Below, piece after piece: positions 24,085 through 37,739 of a stretch of DNA of 64,000 nt (positions within the stretch are counted from its first letter, which is position 1; each line of letters starts with the position of its first letter). Position numbers and translations under genes: made by a program. Source of the stretch: Aristolochia californica. Taxonomy: Eukaryota; Streptophyta; Magnoliopsida; Piperales; Aristolochiaceae. The notes below the pieces were generated by a model, which saw only the letters and a program-made list of their open reading frames with translations, made no database searches and was not told the origin of the DNA. The stretch is taken from the NCBI GenBank assembly GCA_029961685.1, contig JARWKL010000005.1, positions 14,660,164 through 14,724,163 on the forward strand. The letters run 5' to 3'.

Positions 24085-26101
24085 TGTTGAATTGCAATCC
24101 ATAAGTCATTTCATACAAAAATGGAGCCTGTTACGCACGATAAATCACATTACAATCATCTATGATTAATTATGTTAGCTTTTTGAAAATGGGCAAAATA
24201 CTGGCATGTTTGACTCGGGTAAATATCCCACCGCAAGTTCTCTTGAGAATTTAATGAGCTTTTGTTATTCTCTTTATAAACTTTGCATCCATAGCTCATT
24301 TGCATCTTTAACATGTTTCAAACATGCATATCAATTTTTAAAACAGGTGTGGACGAAATCTCTTTCTTGCTAAATTCCAAGCTATTAGGATTAAACCAGT
24401 GCAATTTCCCAAAATTGGATAACAAAAATTTTGTGTTCATTTGTGTTGGGTGAATAAGTTTTCTTTATTTATATCTGTTATTGTTTTAAATTTTTTCCAT
24501 ACATCAACCATAAAATTTTTATTTTGTTGTAAGATTTCTGCCTTGTTTGTTTTTGGGATGAAGGGAGAGAAAAGTCAAAGTTTTGATTTAAGAAAAAAGT
24601 GAACATCTAAAATGGAAAAGCACAATGCACAATTTTAGGGAGAGATAATTCCAAAGAGTGTCTGTAATTTTTAGGGATTGTAAACACTTTTTAGTTTTTA
24701 TATCTCAGGTTTTGCAATCGTCGGGAAAAATTGGTGGCAGAGGATTTTTAACTGAGTGTTAAATTGTAATCCATATGTCATTTCATACAAAAATATAGCC
24801 CGTTACGCATAATAAATCACTTTACAATCATCTGTGATTGTTAGATCAAATTTTTGAAAATGGGCAAAATAATGACTTGTTAGACTCGGGTAAATATCCC
24901 ACCGCACGTTCACTTGAGAATTTAATGACAGTTTGTTATTCTCTTTAAAAGCTTTGGATCCATAGATCATTTGAATCTTTAACATGTTTCAAGCATGCAT
25001 ATCTATTTTTAAAACATGTGTAGAAAAAATCTCCTTCATGTAAAATTCCAAGCTTAATAGGGTTGGACTAATGGAATTTCCAAAACTTGGATAACAAAAC
25101 CTTTTTTTTCATTTGTGGTGTGTGAATAGATATTTTTTATTAACATTAGTTATTAATTTAAAAAATTTCCATACATCAACTATAAAATTTTTATTTTGTT
25201 GTGATTTTTTTTTCCTTTTTTGTGTGATGAAGGGGGAGCGAAAACTCAAAGTTCTGATTTAAGAAAAAAGTGTACATCTAAAATGCAAATGCACAATGCA
25301 CAAATGTAGAGAGAGATATTTCCGAAGAGTGGCTGTATGTTTTAGGGATCGTAAGCACTTTTTCGTTTTTATATCTAAGGTTTTGCAATCGTCGGGAAAC
25401 AGGGGAGGCAGGCGATTTTTAACTGAGTGTTGACTTCAAATCAATAAGTCATTTCTTACAAAAATATAGCCCGTTACGCATGACAAATCACTTTACAATC
25501 ATCTATGATTGTTAGCTCAACTTTTTGAATATGGGCAAAATAATGGCTTGTTTGACTCGGGCAAATATCCCACTGCACGTTCACTTGAGAATTTAATGAG
25601 CGTTCGTTATTCTCTTTAATAGCTTTGGATCCGTAGGTCATTTTAATCTTTAACATGTTTCTGGCATGCATATCCATTTTTAAAACATTTGTAAAAAAAA
25701 TCTCCTTCATGTAAAATTCCAAGATATTAGTTTTGGACTAGTGGAAGTTCCCAAACTTGGATAACAAAACCTTCATGTTCATTTGTGGTGTGTGAATAAA
25801 TTTTCTTCATTTAATTTTTTTATTGTTTTAAACTTTTTCCGTACATCAACTATGAAATTTTCATTTTGCTGTGATCTATTTGCCTTTTTTGTTTATGGGA
25901 CGAAGGGAGAGCGAAAAACTCGAAGTTTTGATTTAAGAAAAATGTGTCCATCTAAAATGGAAATGCACAATGCACATATATAGAGAGAGATAATTCCAAA
26001 GAGTGTCTGTAATATTTAGGGATTGTAAGCACCTTTTAATTTTTATATCTCAGGTTTTGCAATCGTCGGGAAAAATGGGTTGCGGAGGATTTTTAACTGA
26101 G
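24085..26101 (+). repeat. HOR unit A-B-C
   Basis: A 24085-24756, B 24757-25427, C 25428-26101. The A copy has GTGAACATCTAAAATGG and CAATTTTAGGG, and B starts TGTTAAATTG; all three recur in the next unit. The C copy (AAATCAATAAG, GGAAGTTCCC, AATATTTAGGG, CCTTTTAATTTTT) matches the C copy at 31462-32134. Confidence 0.9.
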
Positions 26102-28123
26102 TGTTGAATTGCAATCCAGATGTCATTTCGTACAAAAATATAGCCCATTACGCATGACAAATCGCATTACAATCATCTATGATTAAATGTGTCAGCTTTT
26201 TGCAAATGGGCAAAATAATGGCATGTTTGACTCGGGTAAATATCCCACCGCAAGTTCACTTGAGAATTTAATGAGCGTTTGTTATTCTCCTTAAAATCTT
26301 TGCATCCATAGCTCATTTGCATCTTTAACATGTTTCAAACATGCATATCAATTTTTAAAACATGTGTGGACGAAATCTCTTTCTTGCAAAATTCCAAGCT
26401 ATTAGGGTTAAACTAGTGGAATTTCCAAAAATTGGATAACAAAACTTTTGTGTTCATTTGTGTTGGGTGAATAAATTTTCTTTATTTAAATCGGTTATTG
26501 TTTTAAATTTTTTCCAAACATCAACTATAAAATTTTCATTTTGTTGTAAGCTTTTTGCCTTGTTTGTTTTCGGGATGAAGGGAGAGCGAAAAGTCAAAGT
26601 TTTTATTTAAGAAAAAAGTGAACATCTAAAATGGAAAAGCACAATGCACAATTTTAGGGAGAGATAATTCCAAAGAGTGTCTGTAATTTTTAGGGATTGT
26701 AACCTATTTTTAGTTTTTATTTCTCAGGTTTTGCAATCGTCGGGAAAAATTGGTGGCAGAGGATTTTTAACTGAGTGTTAAATTGCAATCTAAGTCATTT
26801 CATACAAAAATATAGCCCGTTATGCATGATAAATCACTTTACAATCATCCATGACTGTTAGATCAAATTTTTGAAAATGGGCAAAATAATGACTTGTTAG
26901 ACTCGGGTAAATATCCGACCGCACGTTCACTTGAGAATTTAATGGGCGTTTGTTATTCTCTTTAAAAGCTTTGGATCCACAGGTCATTTGAATCTTTAAC
27001 ATGTTTCAAGCATGCATATTCATTTTTAAAACATGTGTAGAAAAAATCTCCTTCATGTAAAATTCCAAGCTTAAAAGGGTTGGACTAATGGACTTTCCCA
27101 AACTTGGATAACAAAACTTTTGTGTTCATTTGTGGTGTGTGAATAGATATTTTTTATTTACATTAATTATTATTTTAAATATTTTTCACACTTCAACTAT
27201 AAAATTTTTATTTTGTTGTGATCTTTTTCGCCTATTTTGTTTACGGGATGAATGGGGAGAGAAAACTCAAAGTTTTGATTTAAGAAAAAAGTGTACTTCT
27301 AAAATGGAAATGCACAATGCAAAAATGTAGAGAGAGATATTTCCAAAGTGTGTTTGTATGTTTTAGGGATCGTATGCACTTTTTCGATTTTATATCTAAG
27401 GTTTTGCAATCGTCCGGAAATGGGGGAGGCGGGCGATTTTTAACTGAGTGTTGACTTCAAATCCATTAGTCATTTCTTACAAAAAATATAGCCCGTTACG
27501 CATGACAAATCACTTTACAATCATCTATGATTGTTAGCTCAACTTTTTTAATATGGGCAAAATAATGGCTTGTTTGACTCGGGAAAATTTCCCACCGCAC
27601 GTTCACTTGAGAATTTAATGAGCGTTTATTATTCTCTTTAAAAGCTTTGGATCCATAGGTCATTCTAATCCTTAACATGTTTCTGCCATGCATATCCATT
27701 TTTAAAACAAGTTTAGAAAAAATCTCCGTCATGTAAAATTCCAAGATACTAGTTTAGGACTAGTGGAATTTCCCAAACTTGGATAACAAAACTTTTGTGT
27801 TCATTTGTGGTGTGTGAATAAATTTTCTTCATTTACTTTTTTTAATGTTTTAAACTTTTTCCATACATCAACTATGAAATTTTCATTTTGCTATGATCTA
27901 TTTGCCTTTTTTGTTTACGGGATGAAGCAAGAGCGTAAAACTCGAAGTTTTGATTTAACAAAAATGTGTACATCTAAAACGGAAATGCACAATGCACATA
28001 TGTAGAAAAAGATAATACCAAAGAGTGTCTGAAATTTTTAGGGATTGTAAGCACTTTTTTGTTTTTATATCTCAAGTTTTGCAATCATCGGGAAAAATGG
28101 GTTGCGGAGGATTTTTAACTGAG
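26102..28123 (+). repeat. HOR unit A-B-C
   Basis: A 26102-26775, B 26776-27448, C 27449-28123. The A copy shares GTGAACATC and CAATTTTAGGG with the preceding A, and reads GACAAATCGCATT like the A at 32135. The B start TGTTAAATTGCAATCTAAG has lost three bases (CCA or CAT) of CCATAAG. Confidence 0.9.
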
Positions 28124-30145
28124 TGTTGAATTGCAAACCATAAGTCATTTCATACAAAAATATAGCCCGTTACGCATGATAAATCACATTACAATCATCT
28201 ATGATTAATTATGTCAGCTTTTTGCAAATGGGCAAAATAATAGCATGTTTGACTCGGGTAAATATCCCACCGCAGGTTAACTTGAGAATTTGATGAGCGT
28301 TTGTTATTCTCTTTAAAAGCTTTGCATCCATAGCTCATTTGCATCTTTAACATGTTTCAAACAAGCATATCCATTTTCAAAACATGTGTGGATGAAATCT
28401 CTTTCTTGCAAAATTCCAAGCTATTAGGGTTAAACTAGTGGAATTTCCCAAAATTGGATAACAAAACTTTTGTGTTCATTTGTGTTGGCTGAATAAATTT
28501 TTTTTATTTATATTTGTTATTGTTTTAAATTTTTGACATACATCAACTATAAAATTTTCATTTTGTTGTAAGCTTTTTGCCTTGTTTGATTTCGGGATGA
28601 AGGGAGAGCGAAAAGTCAAAGTTTTGATTTAAGAAAAAAATGTACAACTAAAATGGAAAAGCACAATGCACAATTGTAGGGAGAGATAATTACAAAGAGT
28701 GTCTGTAATTTTTAGGGATTGTAAGCTCTTTTTAGTTTTTATATCTCAGATTTTGCAATCATCGGGAAAAATTGGTGGCAGAGGATTTTTAACTGAGTGT
28801 TGAATTGCAATCCATAAGTCATTTCATACAAAAATATAGCCCGTTACGCATGATAAATCACTTTACAATCATCAATGATTGTTAGATCAAATTTTTGAAA
28901 ATGGGCAATATAATGACTTGTTTGACTCGGGTAAATATCCCACCGCACGTTCACTTGAGAATTTAATGAGCGTTTGTTATTCTCTTTAAAAGCATTGGAT
29001 CCATAGCTCATTTGAATCTTTAACATGTTTCAAGCATGAATATCCATTTTTAAAACATGTGTAGAAAAAATCTCCTTCATGTAAAATTCCAAGCTTAATA
29101 AGGTTGGACTAATGGAATTTCCCAAACTTGGATAACAAAACTTTTATGTTCATTTGTGGTGTGTAAATAGATATTTTTTATTTACATTAGTTATTATTTT
29201 AAATATTTTTCACACATCAACTATAAAATTTTTATTTTGTTGTGATCTTTTTTGCCTTTTTTGTTTACGGGATGAAAGGGGAGCGAAAACTCAAAGTTCT
29301 GACTTAAGAAAAAAGAGTACATCTAAAATGGAAATACACGATGCACAAATGTAAAGAGAGATATTTCCAAAGAGTGTTTGTATGTTTTAGGGATCGTATG
29401 CACTTTTTCGTTTTTATATCTAAGGTTTTGGAATCGTCGGGAAACGGGGGAGGCGGGCGATTTTTAACTGAGTGTTGACTTCAAATCCATAAGTCATTTC
29501 TTACAAAAATATAGCCCGTTACGCATAAAAATCACTTTACAATCATCTATGATTTTTAGCTCAACTTTTTGAATATGGGCAAAAAAATGGCTTGTTTGAC
29601 TCGGCCAAATATCCCACCGCACATTCACTTGAGAATTTAATGAGCGTTTGTTTTTCTCTTTAAAAGCTTTGGATCCATAGGTCATTTGAATCTTTACCAT
29701 GTTTCTGGCATGCATATCCATTTTTAACACAAGTGTAGAAAAAATCTCCTTCATGTAAAATTCCAAGAAATTAGTTTTGGACTAGTGGAATTTCCCAAAC
29801 TTGGATAACAAAACTTTTGTGTTCATTTGTGGTGTGTGAATAAATTTTCTTCATTTACTTTTTTTATTGTTTTAAACTTTTTCCATACATCAATTATGAA
29901 ATTTTCATTTTGCTGTGATCTATTTGCCTTTTTTGTTTACAGGATGATGGGAGAGCGAAAAACTCAAAATTTTGATTTAAGAAAAATGAGTACATCTAAA
30001 ACATAAATGCACAATGCACATATGTAGAGAGAGATAATTCCAAAGAGTGTCTGTAATTTTTAGGGATTGTAAGCACATTTTCGTTTTTATATCTCAGGTT
30101 TTGCAATCGTCTAGAAAAATGGGTTGCAGAGGGTTTTTAACTGAG
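28124..30145 (+). repeat. HOR unit A-B-C, first copy of a 4-kb super-period
   Basis: A 28124-28797, B 28798-29472, C 29473-30145. Private marks recurring about 4.0 kb to the right: A has AACAAGCATATCC and AATGTACAACTAAAATGG; B has GGGCAATATAATGAC, CATGAATATCC and TGTAAAGAGAG; C has ACTCAAAATTTTGATT and AATGAGTACATC. Confidence 0.9.
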
Positions 30146-32134
30146 TGTTGAATTGCAATCCATAAGTCATTTCATACAAAACTATAGCCCGTTACGCATG
30201 ATAAATCCCATTACAATCATCTATGATTAATTATGTCAGGTTTTTCAAAATGGGCAAAATAATGGCATGTTCACTTGAGAATTTAATGAGCGTTTGTTAT
30301 TCTCCTTAAAAGCTTCGCATCTATAGCTCATTTGCATCTTTAACATGTTTCAAACATGCATATCCATTTTTAAAACATGTGTGGACGAAATCTATTTCTT
30401 GCAAAATTCCAAGCTATTAGGGTTAAACTAGTGGAATTTCCCAAAATTGGATAGCAAAACTTTTCTGTTCATTTGTGTTGGGTGAAAATTTTCTTTATTT
30501 ATATCTGTTTTTGTTTTAAATTTTTTCCCTACATCAACTATAAAATTATCATTTTGTTGTAACCTTTTTGCCTTGTTTGTTTTCGAGATGAAGGGAGAGC
30601 GAAAAGTCGAATATTGGATTTAAGAAAAAGGGGACCATCTAAAATGGAAAAGCACAATGCACAATTGTAGGGAGAGATAATTCCAAAGAGTGTCTGTAAT
30701 TTTTAGGGATTGTAAACTCTTTTTAGTTTTTATGTCTCAGGTTTTGCAATCGTCGGGAAAAATTGGTTGCAGTGGATTTTTAACTGAGTGTTAAATTGCA
30801 ATCCATCAGTAATTTCATACAAACATATAGCCCGTTACGCATGATAAATCACTTTACAAACATCTATGATTGTTAGATCAAATTTTTGAAAATGGGCAAA
30901 ATAATTACTTGTTAGACTCGGGTAAATATCCCACCGCACGTTCACTTGAGAATTTAATGAGCGTTTGTTATTCTCTTTAAAAGCTTTGGATCCATAGGTC
31001 ATTTGAATCTTTAACATGTTTAGCGCATGCATTTCAATTTTTAAAACATGTGTAGAAAAAATCACCTTCATGTAAAATTCCAAGCTTAATAGGGTTGGAC
31101 TAATGGAATTTCCCAAACTTGGATAACTAAACTTTTGTGTTCATTTGTGGTGTGTGAATAGATAATTTTTTTAAATTAGTTATTATTTTAAATATTTTCC
31201 ACACAACAACTATAAAATTTTTATTTTGTTGTTATCTTTTTTGCCTTTTTTGTTTTCGGGATGAAGGGGGAGCGAAAACTCAAAGTTCTTATTTAAGAAA
31301 AAAGTGTACATCTAAAATGGAAATGCACAATGCACAAATGTAGAGAGAGATATTTCCAAAGAGTGTCTGTATGTTTTAGGGATCGTATGCACTTTTTCAT
31401 TTTTATATCTAAGGTTTTGCAATCATCGGGAAACGGGGGAGGCGGGCGATTTTTAACTGCGTGTTGACTTCAAATCAATAAGTCATTTCTTAAAAAAATA
31501 TAGCCCGTTACGGATGAGAAATCACTTTACAATCATCTATGATTGTTAGCCCAACTTTTTGAATATGGGCAAAATAATAGCTTATTTGACTCGGGCAAAT
31601 ATCCCACTGCACGTTCACTGGAGAATTTAAGAGCGTTTTTTATTCTCTTTAAAAGCTTTGGATCCATAGGTCATTTGAATCTTTAACATGTTTCTGGCAT
31701 GCATATCCATTTTTAAAACATTAGTAGAAAAAATCTTCTTCATGTAAAATTCCAAGATATTAGTTTTGGACTAGTGGAAGTTCCCAAACTTGAATAACAA
31801 AACTTTCGTGTTCATTTGTGGTGTGTGAATAAATTTTCTTCATTTACTTTTTTTACTGTTTTAAACTTTTTCCATACATGAACTATGAAATTTTCATTTT
31901 ACTGTGATCTATTTGCCTTTTTTGTTTACGGGATGAAGGGAGAGCGAAAAACTCGAAGTTTTTATTTAAGAAAAATGTGTACATCTAAAATGAAAATGCA
32001 CAATGCACATATGTAGAGAGAGATAATTCCAAAGAGTGTCAGTAATATTTAGGGATTGTAAGCACCTTTTAATTTTTATATCTCAGGTTTTGCAATCGTC
32101 GGGAAAATTGGATTGCGGTGGATTTTTAACTGAG
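30146..32134 (+). repeat. HOR unit A-B-C with short A
   Basis: A 30146-30788 with a 31-bp deletion, B 30789-31461, C 31462-32134. In A, GGCATGTT joins directly to CACTTGAG (about 30268). The lost segment ended in GTT, the same three bases that precede it, so one GTT remains. The C copy is a near relative of the C at 25428-26101, three units upstream. Confidence 0.9.
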
Positions 32135-34139
32135 TGTTGAATTGCAATCCATAAGTCATTTCATACAAAAATATAGCCCGTTACGCATGACAAATCACAT
32201 TACAATCATCTATGATTAATTATGTCAGCTTTTTGCAAATGGGCAAAATAATGGCATGTTTGACTCGGGTAAATATCCCACCGCAAGTTCACTTGAGAAT
32301 TTGATGTGCGTTCGTTATTCTCTTTAAAAGCTTTGCATCCATAGCTCATTTGCATCTTTAACATGTTTCAAACAAGCATATCCATTTTTAAAACATGTGT
32401 GGACAAAATTCCAAGCTATTAGGTTTAAACTAGTGGAATTTCCCAAAATTGGATAAGAAAACTTTTGTGTTCATTTGTGTTGGGTGATTAAATTTTCTTT
32501 ATTTATATTTGTTATTGTTTTAAATTTTTCACATACATCAACTATAAAATTTTCATTTTGTTGTAAGCTTTTTGCCTTGTTTTTTTTCGGGATGAAGGAA
32601 GAGAGACAAGTCAAAGTTTTGATTTAAGAAAAAAATGTACAACTAAAATGGAAAAGCACAATGCACAATTGTAGGGAGAGATAATTCCAAAGAGTGTCTG
32701 TAATTTTTAGGGATTGTAAGCTCTTTTTAGTTTTTATATCTCAGGTTTTGCAATCATCAGGAAAAATTGGAGGCAGTGGATTTTTAACTTAGTGTTGAAT
32801 TGCAATCCATAAGTCATTTCATACAAAAATATAGCCCGTTACGCATGATAAATCACTTTACAATCATCTATGATTGTTAGATCAAATTTTTGAAAATGGG
32901 CAATATAATGACTTGTTTGACACGGGTAAATATCTCACCGCACGTTCACTTGAGAACTTAATGAGCGTTTGTTATTCTCTTTAAAAGCTTTGGATCCATA
33001 GGTCATTTGAATCTTTAACATGTTTCAAGCATGAATATCCATTTTCAAAACATGTGTAGAAAAAAACTCCTTCATGTAAAATTCCAAGGTTAATAGGGTT
33101 GGACTAATGGAATTTCCCAAACTTGGATAACAAAACTTTTGTTTTCATTTGTGGTTGTGAATAGATATTTTTTATTTACATTAGTTATTATTTTTAATAT
33201 TTTCACACATCAGCTATAAAATTTTTATTTTGTTGTGATCTTTTTTGCCTTTTTTGTTTACGGGATGAAGGGGGAGCGAAAACACAAAGTTCTGATTTAA
33301 GAAAAAAGTGTACATATAAAATGGAAATACACAATTCACAAATGTAAAGAGAGATATTTCCAAAGAGTGTCTGTATGTTTTATGGATCGTATGCACTTTT
33401 TTGTTTTTATATCTAAGGTTTTGCAATCGTCGGGAAACGGGGGAGGCGGACGATTTTAAACTGAGTGTTGACTTCAAATCCATAAGTCATTTCTTACAAA
33501 AATATAGCCTGTTACGCATGACAAATCACTTTACAATCATCTATGATTGTTAGCTCAACTTTTTGAATAAGGGCAAAATAATGGCTTGTTTGACTCGGGA
33601 AAATATCCCACCACACGTTCACTTAAGAATTTAATGAGCATTTGTTTTTGTCTTTAAAAGCTTTTGATCCATTGGTCATTTGAATCTTTAACATGTTTCT
33701 GCCATGCATATCCATTTTTAAAACATGTGTACAAAAAATCACCTTCAAGTAAAATTCCAAGATAATAGTTTTGGACTAGTGGAATTTCCCAAACTTGGAT
33801 AACAAAACTTTTGTGTTCATTTGTGGTGTGTGAATAAATTTTCTTCATTTACTTTTTTTATTGTTTTAAACCTTTTCCGTACATCAATTATGAAATTTTC
33901 ATTTTGCTGTGATCTTTTTGCCTTTTTTGTTTACGGGATGAAGGGAGAGCGAAAAACTCAAAATTTTGATTTAAGAAAAATGAGTACATCTAAAATGGAA
34001 ATGCACAATGCAGATACGTAGGGAGAGATAATTCCAAAGAGTGTTTGTAACTTTTAGGGATTGTAAGCACCATTTCGTTTTTATATCTCAGGTTTTGCAA
34101 TCGTCGGGAAAAATGGGTTGCGGAGGATTTTTAACTGAG
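32135..34139 (+). repeat. HOR unit A-B-C, second copy of the 4-kb super-period
   Basis: A 32135-32792 with a 16-bp deletion (GTGGACAAAATTCC near 32399), B 32793-33465, C 33466-34139. It carries the same private marks as the unit at 28124-30145 in all three monomers. Confidence 0.9.
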
Positions 34140-37063
34140 TGTTGCATTGCAATCCATAAGTCATTTCAAACAAAAATATAGCCCGTTGTGCATGATAAAA
34201 CAAATTACTAACATCTATGATTAATTATGTCAGCTTTTTGCAAATGGGCACAATAATAGCATGTTTGACTCGGGTAAATATCCTACCGCAAGTTCACTTG
34301 AGAATTTAATGACCATTTGTTATTCTCTTTAAAAGCTTTGCATCCATAGCTCATTTGCAGCTTTAACATGTTTCCAACATGCATATCCATTTTTAAAACA
34401 TGTGTGGATGAAATCTTTTTCTTGCAAAATTCCAAGTTATTAGGGTTAAACTAGTGGAATTTCCCAAAATTGGATAAAAAAACTTTTGTGTTCATTTCTG
34501 CTGGGTGAATAATTTTTTTTATTTATATTTGGTATTGTTTTAAAATTTTTCCATACATCAACTATAAAATTTTCATTTTGTTGTAAGCTTTTTGCCTTGT
34601 TTGTTTTCGGGATGAAGGGAGAGCGAAAAGTAAAAGTTTTGATTTAAGAAAAGAGTGTACATCTAAAATGGAAAAGCACAATGCACAATTGTAGGGAGAG
34701 ATAATTAAAAAGAGTGTCTATAATTTTTAGGGACTGTAAGCTCTTTTTAGTTTTTATATCTCAAGTTTTGCAATCGTCGGGAAAAATTGGTGGCAGTGGA
34801 TTTCTAACTGAGTGTTGAATTGCAATCCATATGTCATTTCATACAAAAATATAGCCCGTTACGCATGATAAATCACATTACAATCATCTATGATTAATTA
34901 TCTCAGCTTTTTGCCAATGGGCAAAATAATAGCATGTTTGACTCGGGTAAATATCCCACCGCAAGTTCACTTGAGAATTTGATGAGCGTTTGTTATTCTC
35001 TTTAAAAGCTTTGCATCCATAGCTCATTTGCATCTTTAACATGTTTCAAACATGCATATCCATTTTTAAAACATGTGTGGATGAAATCTCTTTCTTGCAA
35101 AATTCCAAGCTATTGGGGTTAAACTAGTGGAATTTCCCAAAATTGGATAACAAAACTTTTGTGTTCATTTGTGTTGCGTGATTAAGTTTTCCTTATTTAT
35201 ATTTGTTATTGTTTTAAATTTTTCACATATATCAACTATAAAATTTTCATTTAGTTGTAAGCTTTTTGCCTCGTTTGTTTTCGGGATGAAGGGAGAGCGA
35301 CAAGTCAAAGTTTTGATTTAAGAAAAAAATGTACAACTAAAATGGAAAAGCACAATGCACAATTGTAGGGAGATATAATTTCAAAGAGTGTCTGTAATTT
35401 TCAGGGATTGTAAGCACTTTTTAGTTTTTATATCTCTGGTATTGTTTTAAAATTTTTCCATACATCAACTATAAAATTTTCATTTTGTTGTAAGCTTTTT
35501 GCCTTGTTTGTTTTCGTGATGAAGGGAGAGCGAAAAGTAAAAGTTTTGATTTAAGAAAAGAGTGTACATCTAAAATGGAAAAGCACAATGAAAAATTGTA
35601 GGGAGAGATAATTCAAAAGAGTGTCTATAATTTTTAGGGACTGTAAGCTCTTTTTAGTTTTTATATCTCAGGTTTCGCAATCGTCGGGAAAAATTGGTGG
35701 CAGAGGATTTTTAACTGTGTTGAATTGCAATCCATAAGTCATTTCATACAAAAATATAGCACGTTATGCATGATAAATCACTTTACAATCATCTATCATT
35801 TTTAGATCAAATTTTTGAAAATGGTAAGTACAATGACTTGTTAGACTCGGGTAAATATCCCACCGCACGTTCACTTGAGAATTTAATGAGCGTTTGTTAT
35901 TCTCTTTATAAGCTTTGGATCCATAGGTCATTTGAATCTTTAACATGTTTCAAACATGCATATCCATTTTCAAAACATGTGTAGAAAAAATCTCCTTCAT
36001 GTTAAATTCCAAGCTTAATAGGGTTGGACTAATGGCATTTCCCAAACTTGGATAACAAAACTTTTGTGTTCATTTGTGGTGTGTGAATAGATATTTTTTA
36101 TTTACATTAGTTGTTATTTTAAATATTTTTCACTCATCAACTACAAAATTTTTATTTTGTTGTGATCTTTTTTGCCTTTTTTTTTACGGGATGAAGGGGA
36201 GAGAAAACTCAAAGTTCTGATTTAAGAAAAAAGTGTACATCAAAAATGGAAATGCACAATGCACAAACGTAGAGAGAGATATTTCCAAAGAGTGTCTGAA
36301 AGTTTTAGGGATCGTATGCACTTTTTCGTTTTTAAATCTATGGTTTTGCAATCGTCGGGAAACGGGGGAGGCGGGCGATTTTTAACTGTGTGATGCCTTC
36401 AAATCCATAAGTCATTTCTTACAAAAAAATAGCCCGTTACACATGACAAATCACTTTACAATCATCTCTGATTGTTAGCGCAACTTTTTGAATATGGGCA
36501 AAATAATGGCTTGTTTGACTCGGGAAAATATCCCACCACACGTTCACTTGAGAATTTAATGAGCGTTTGTTATTCTCTTTAAAAGCTTTGGATCCATAGG
36601 CCATTTGAATCTTTAACATGTTTCTGCCATGCATATCCGTTTTTAAAACATGTATAGAAAAATCCTACTTCATGTAAAATTCCAAGATATTAGTTTTGGA
36701 CTAGTGGAATTTCCCAAACTTGGATAACAAAACTTTTGTGTTCATTTGTGGTGTGTGAATAAATTTTCTTCAATTATGTTTTTTTTTGTTTTAAACTTTT
36801 TCGTACATCAACTATGAAATTTTTGTTTTGATGTGATCTATTTGCCTTTTTTGTTTACGGGATGAAGGGGGAGAGAAAAACTCGAAGTTTTGATTTAAGA
36901 AAAATGTGTACATCTAAAACGGAAATGCACAATGCACATATGTTGAGAGAGATAATTCCAAAGAGTGTCTGTAATTTTTAGGGATTGTAAGCACCTTTTT
37001 GTTTTTATATCTCAAGTTTTGGAGTCGTCGGGAAAAATGGGTTCCGAAGGATTTTTAACTGAG
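34140..37063 (+). repeat. Expanded HOR: A, A plus partial A, B, C
   Basis: A 34140-34812, second A with extra partial A 34813-35717, B 35718-36390, C 36391-37063; 2,924 bp. The second A matches the A monomers at 28124 and 32135 (AATTTGATGAGCG, TTTCACATATATC, AATGTACAACTAAAATGG) until its junction near 35438. Confidence 0.87.
34813..35717 (+). repeat. Compound A monomer made by a 907-bp offset duplication
   Basis: Normal type A runs to TATATCTCTGGT (35440) and then jumps back to the T-rich middle of an A monomer (GGTATTGTTTTAAAATTTTT). The segment 35438-35717 repeats the private variants of 34531-34812: GGTATTG, AAAGTAAAAG, GAAAAGAGTG, GTCTATAATTTTTAGGGACTG. It is therefore a second copy of the end of the preceding monomer. 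GGT at the junction is the likely microhomology. Confidence 0.9.
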
Positions 37064-37739
37064 TGTTGTATTGCAATCCATAAGTCATTTCATACAAAAA
37101 TATAGCCCGTTACGCATGATAAATCACATTACAATCATCTATGATTAATTATGTCAGCTTTTTGCAAATGGGCAAAATAATGGCATGTTTGACTCGGGTA
37201 AATATCCCATCGCAAGTTCACTTTAGAATTTTAATGAGCGTTTTTTATTCTCTTTAAAGGCTTTGCGTCCATAGCTCATTTGAATCTTTAACATGTTTCA
37301 AACATGCATATCCATTTTTAAAACATGTCTGGATGAAATCTCTTTCTTGCAAAATTCCAAGCTATTATGGTTACACTAGTGGAATTTCAAAAAATTGGAT
37401 AACAAAACTTTTGTGTTCATTTGTGTTGGGTGAATAAATTTTCTTTATTTATATTTGTTATTGTTTTAAATTTTTTCCATACATCAACTATAAAATTTTC
37501 ATTTAGTTGTAAGCTTTTTGCCTTGTTTGTTTTCGGGATGAAGGGAGAACGAAAAACTCAAAGTTTTGATTGATGAAAAATGTGTTCATCTAAAATGGAA
37601 ATGCACAATGCACAATTGTAGGGAGAGATAATTCCAAAGAGTGTCTGTAATTTTTAGGTATTGTAAGCACCTTTTCGTTTTTATATCTCAGGTTTTGCAA
37701 TCGTCGGGAAAAATGGGTTGCAGAGGATTTTTAACTGTG
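37064..37739 (+). repeat. Mosaic monomer A/C
   Basis: Type A to TTTTCGGGATGAAGG (about 37550), then C-like GAAAAACTC, AAAAATGTGT and GGAAATGCAC, a short A-like CAATTGTAGGG (37612-37622), and C again (AAGCACCTTTTCG, AAATGGGTTGCAGAGG). The alternation suggests patchy conversion more than one crossover. It replaces a whole A-B-C unit. Confidence 0.8.
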
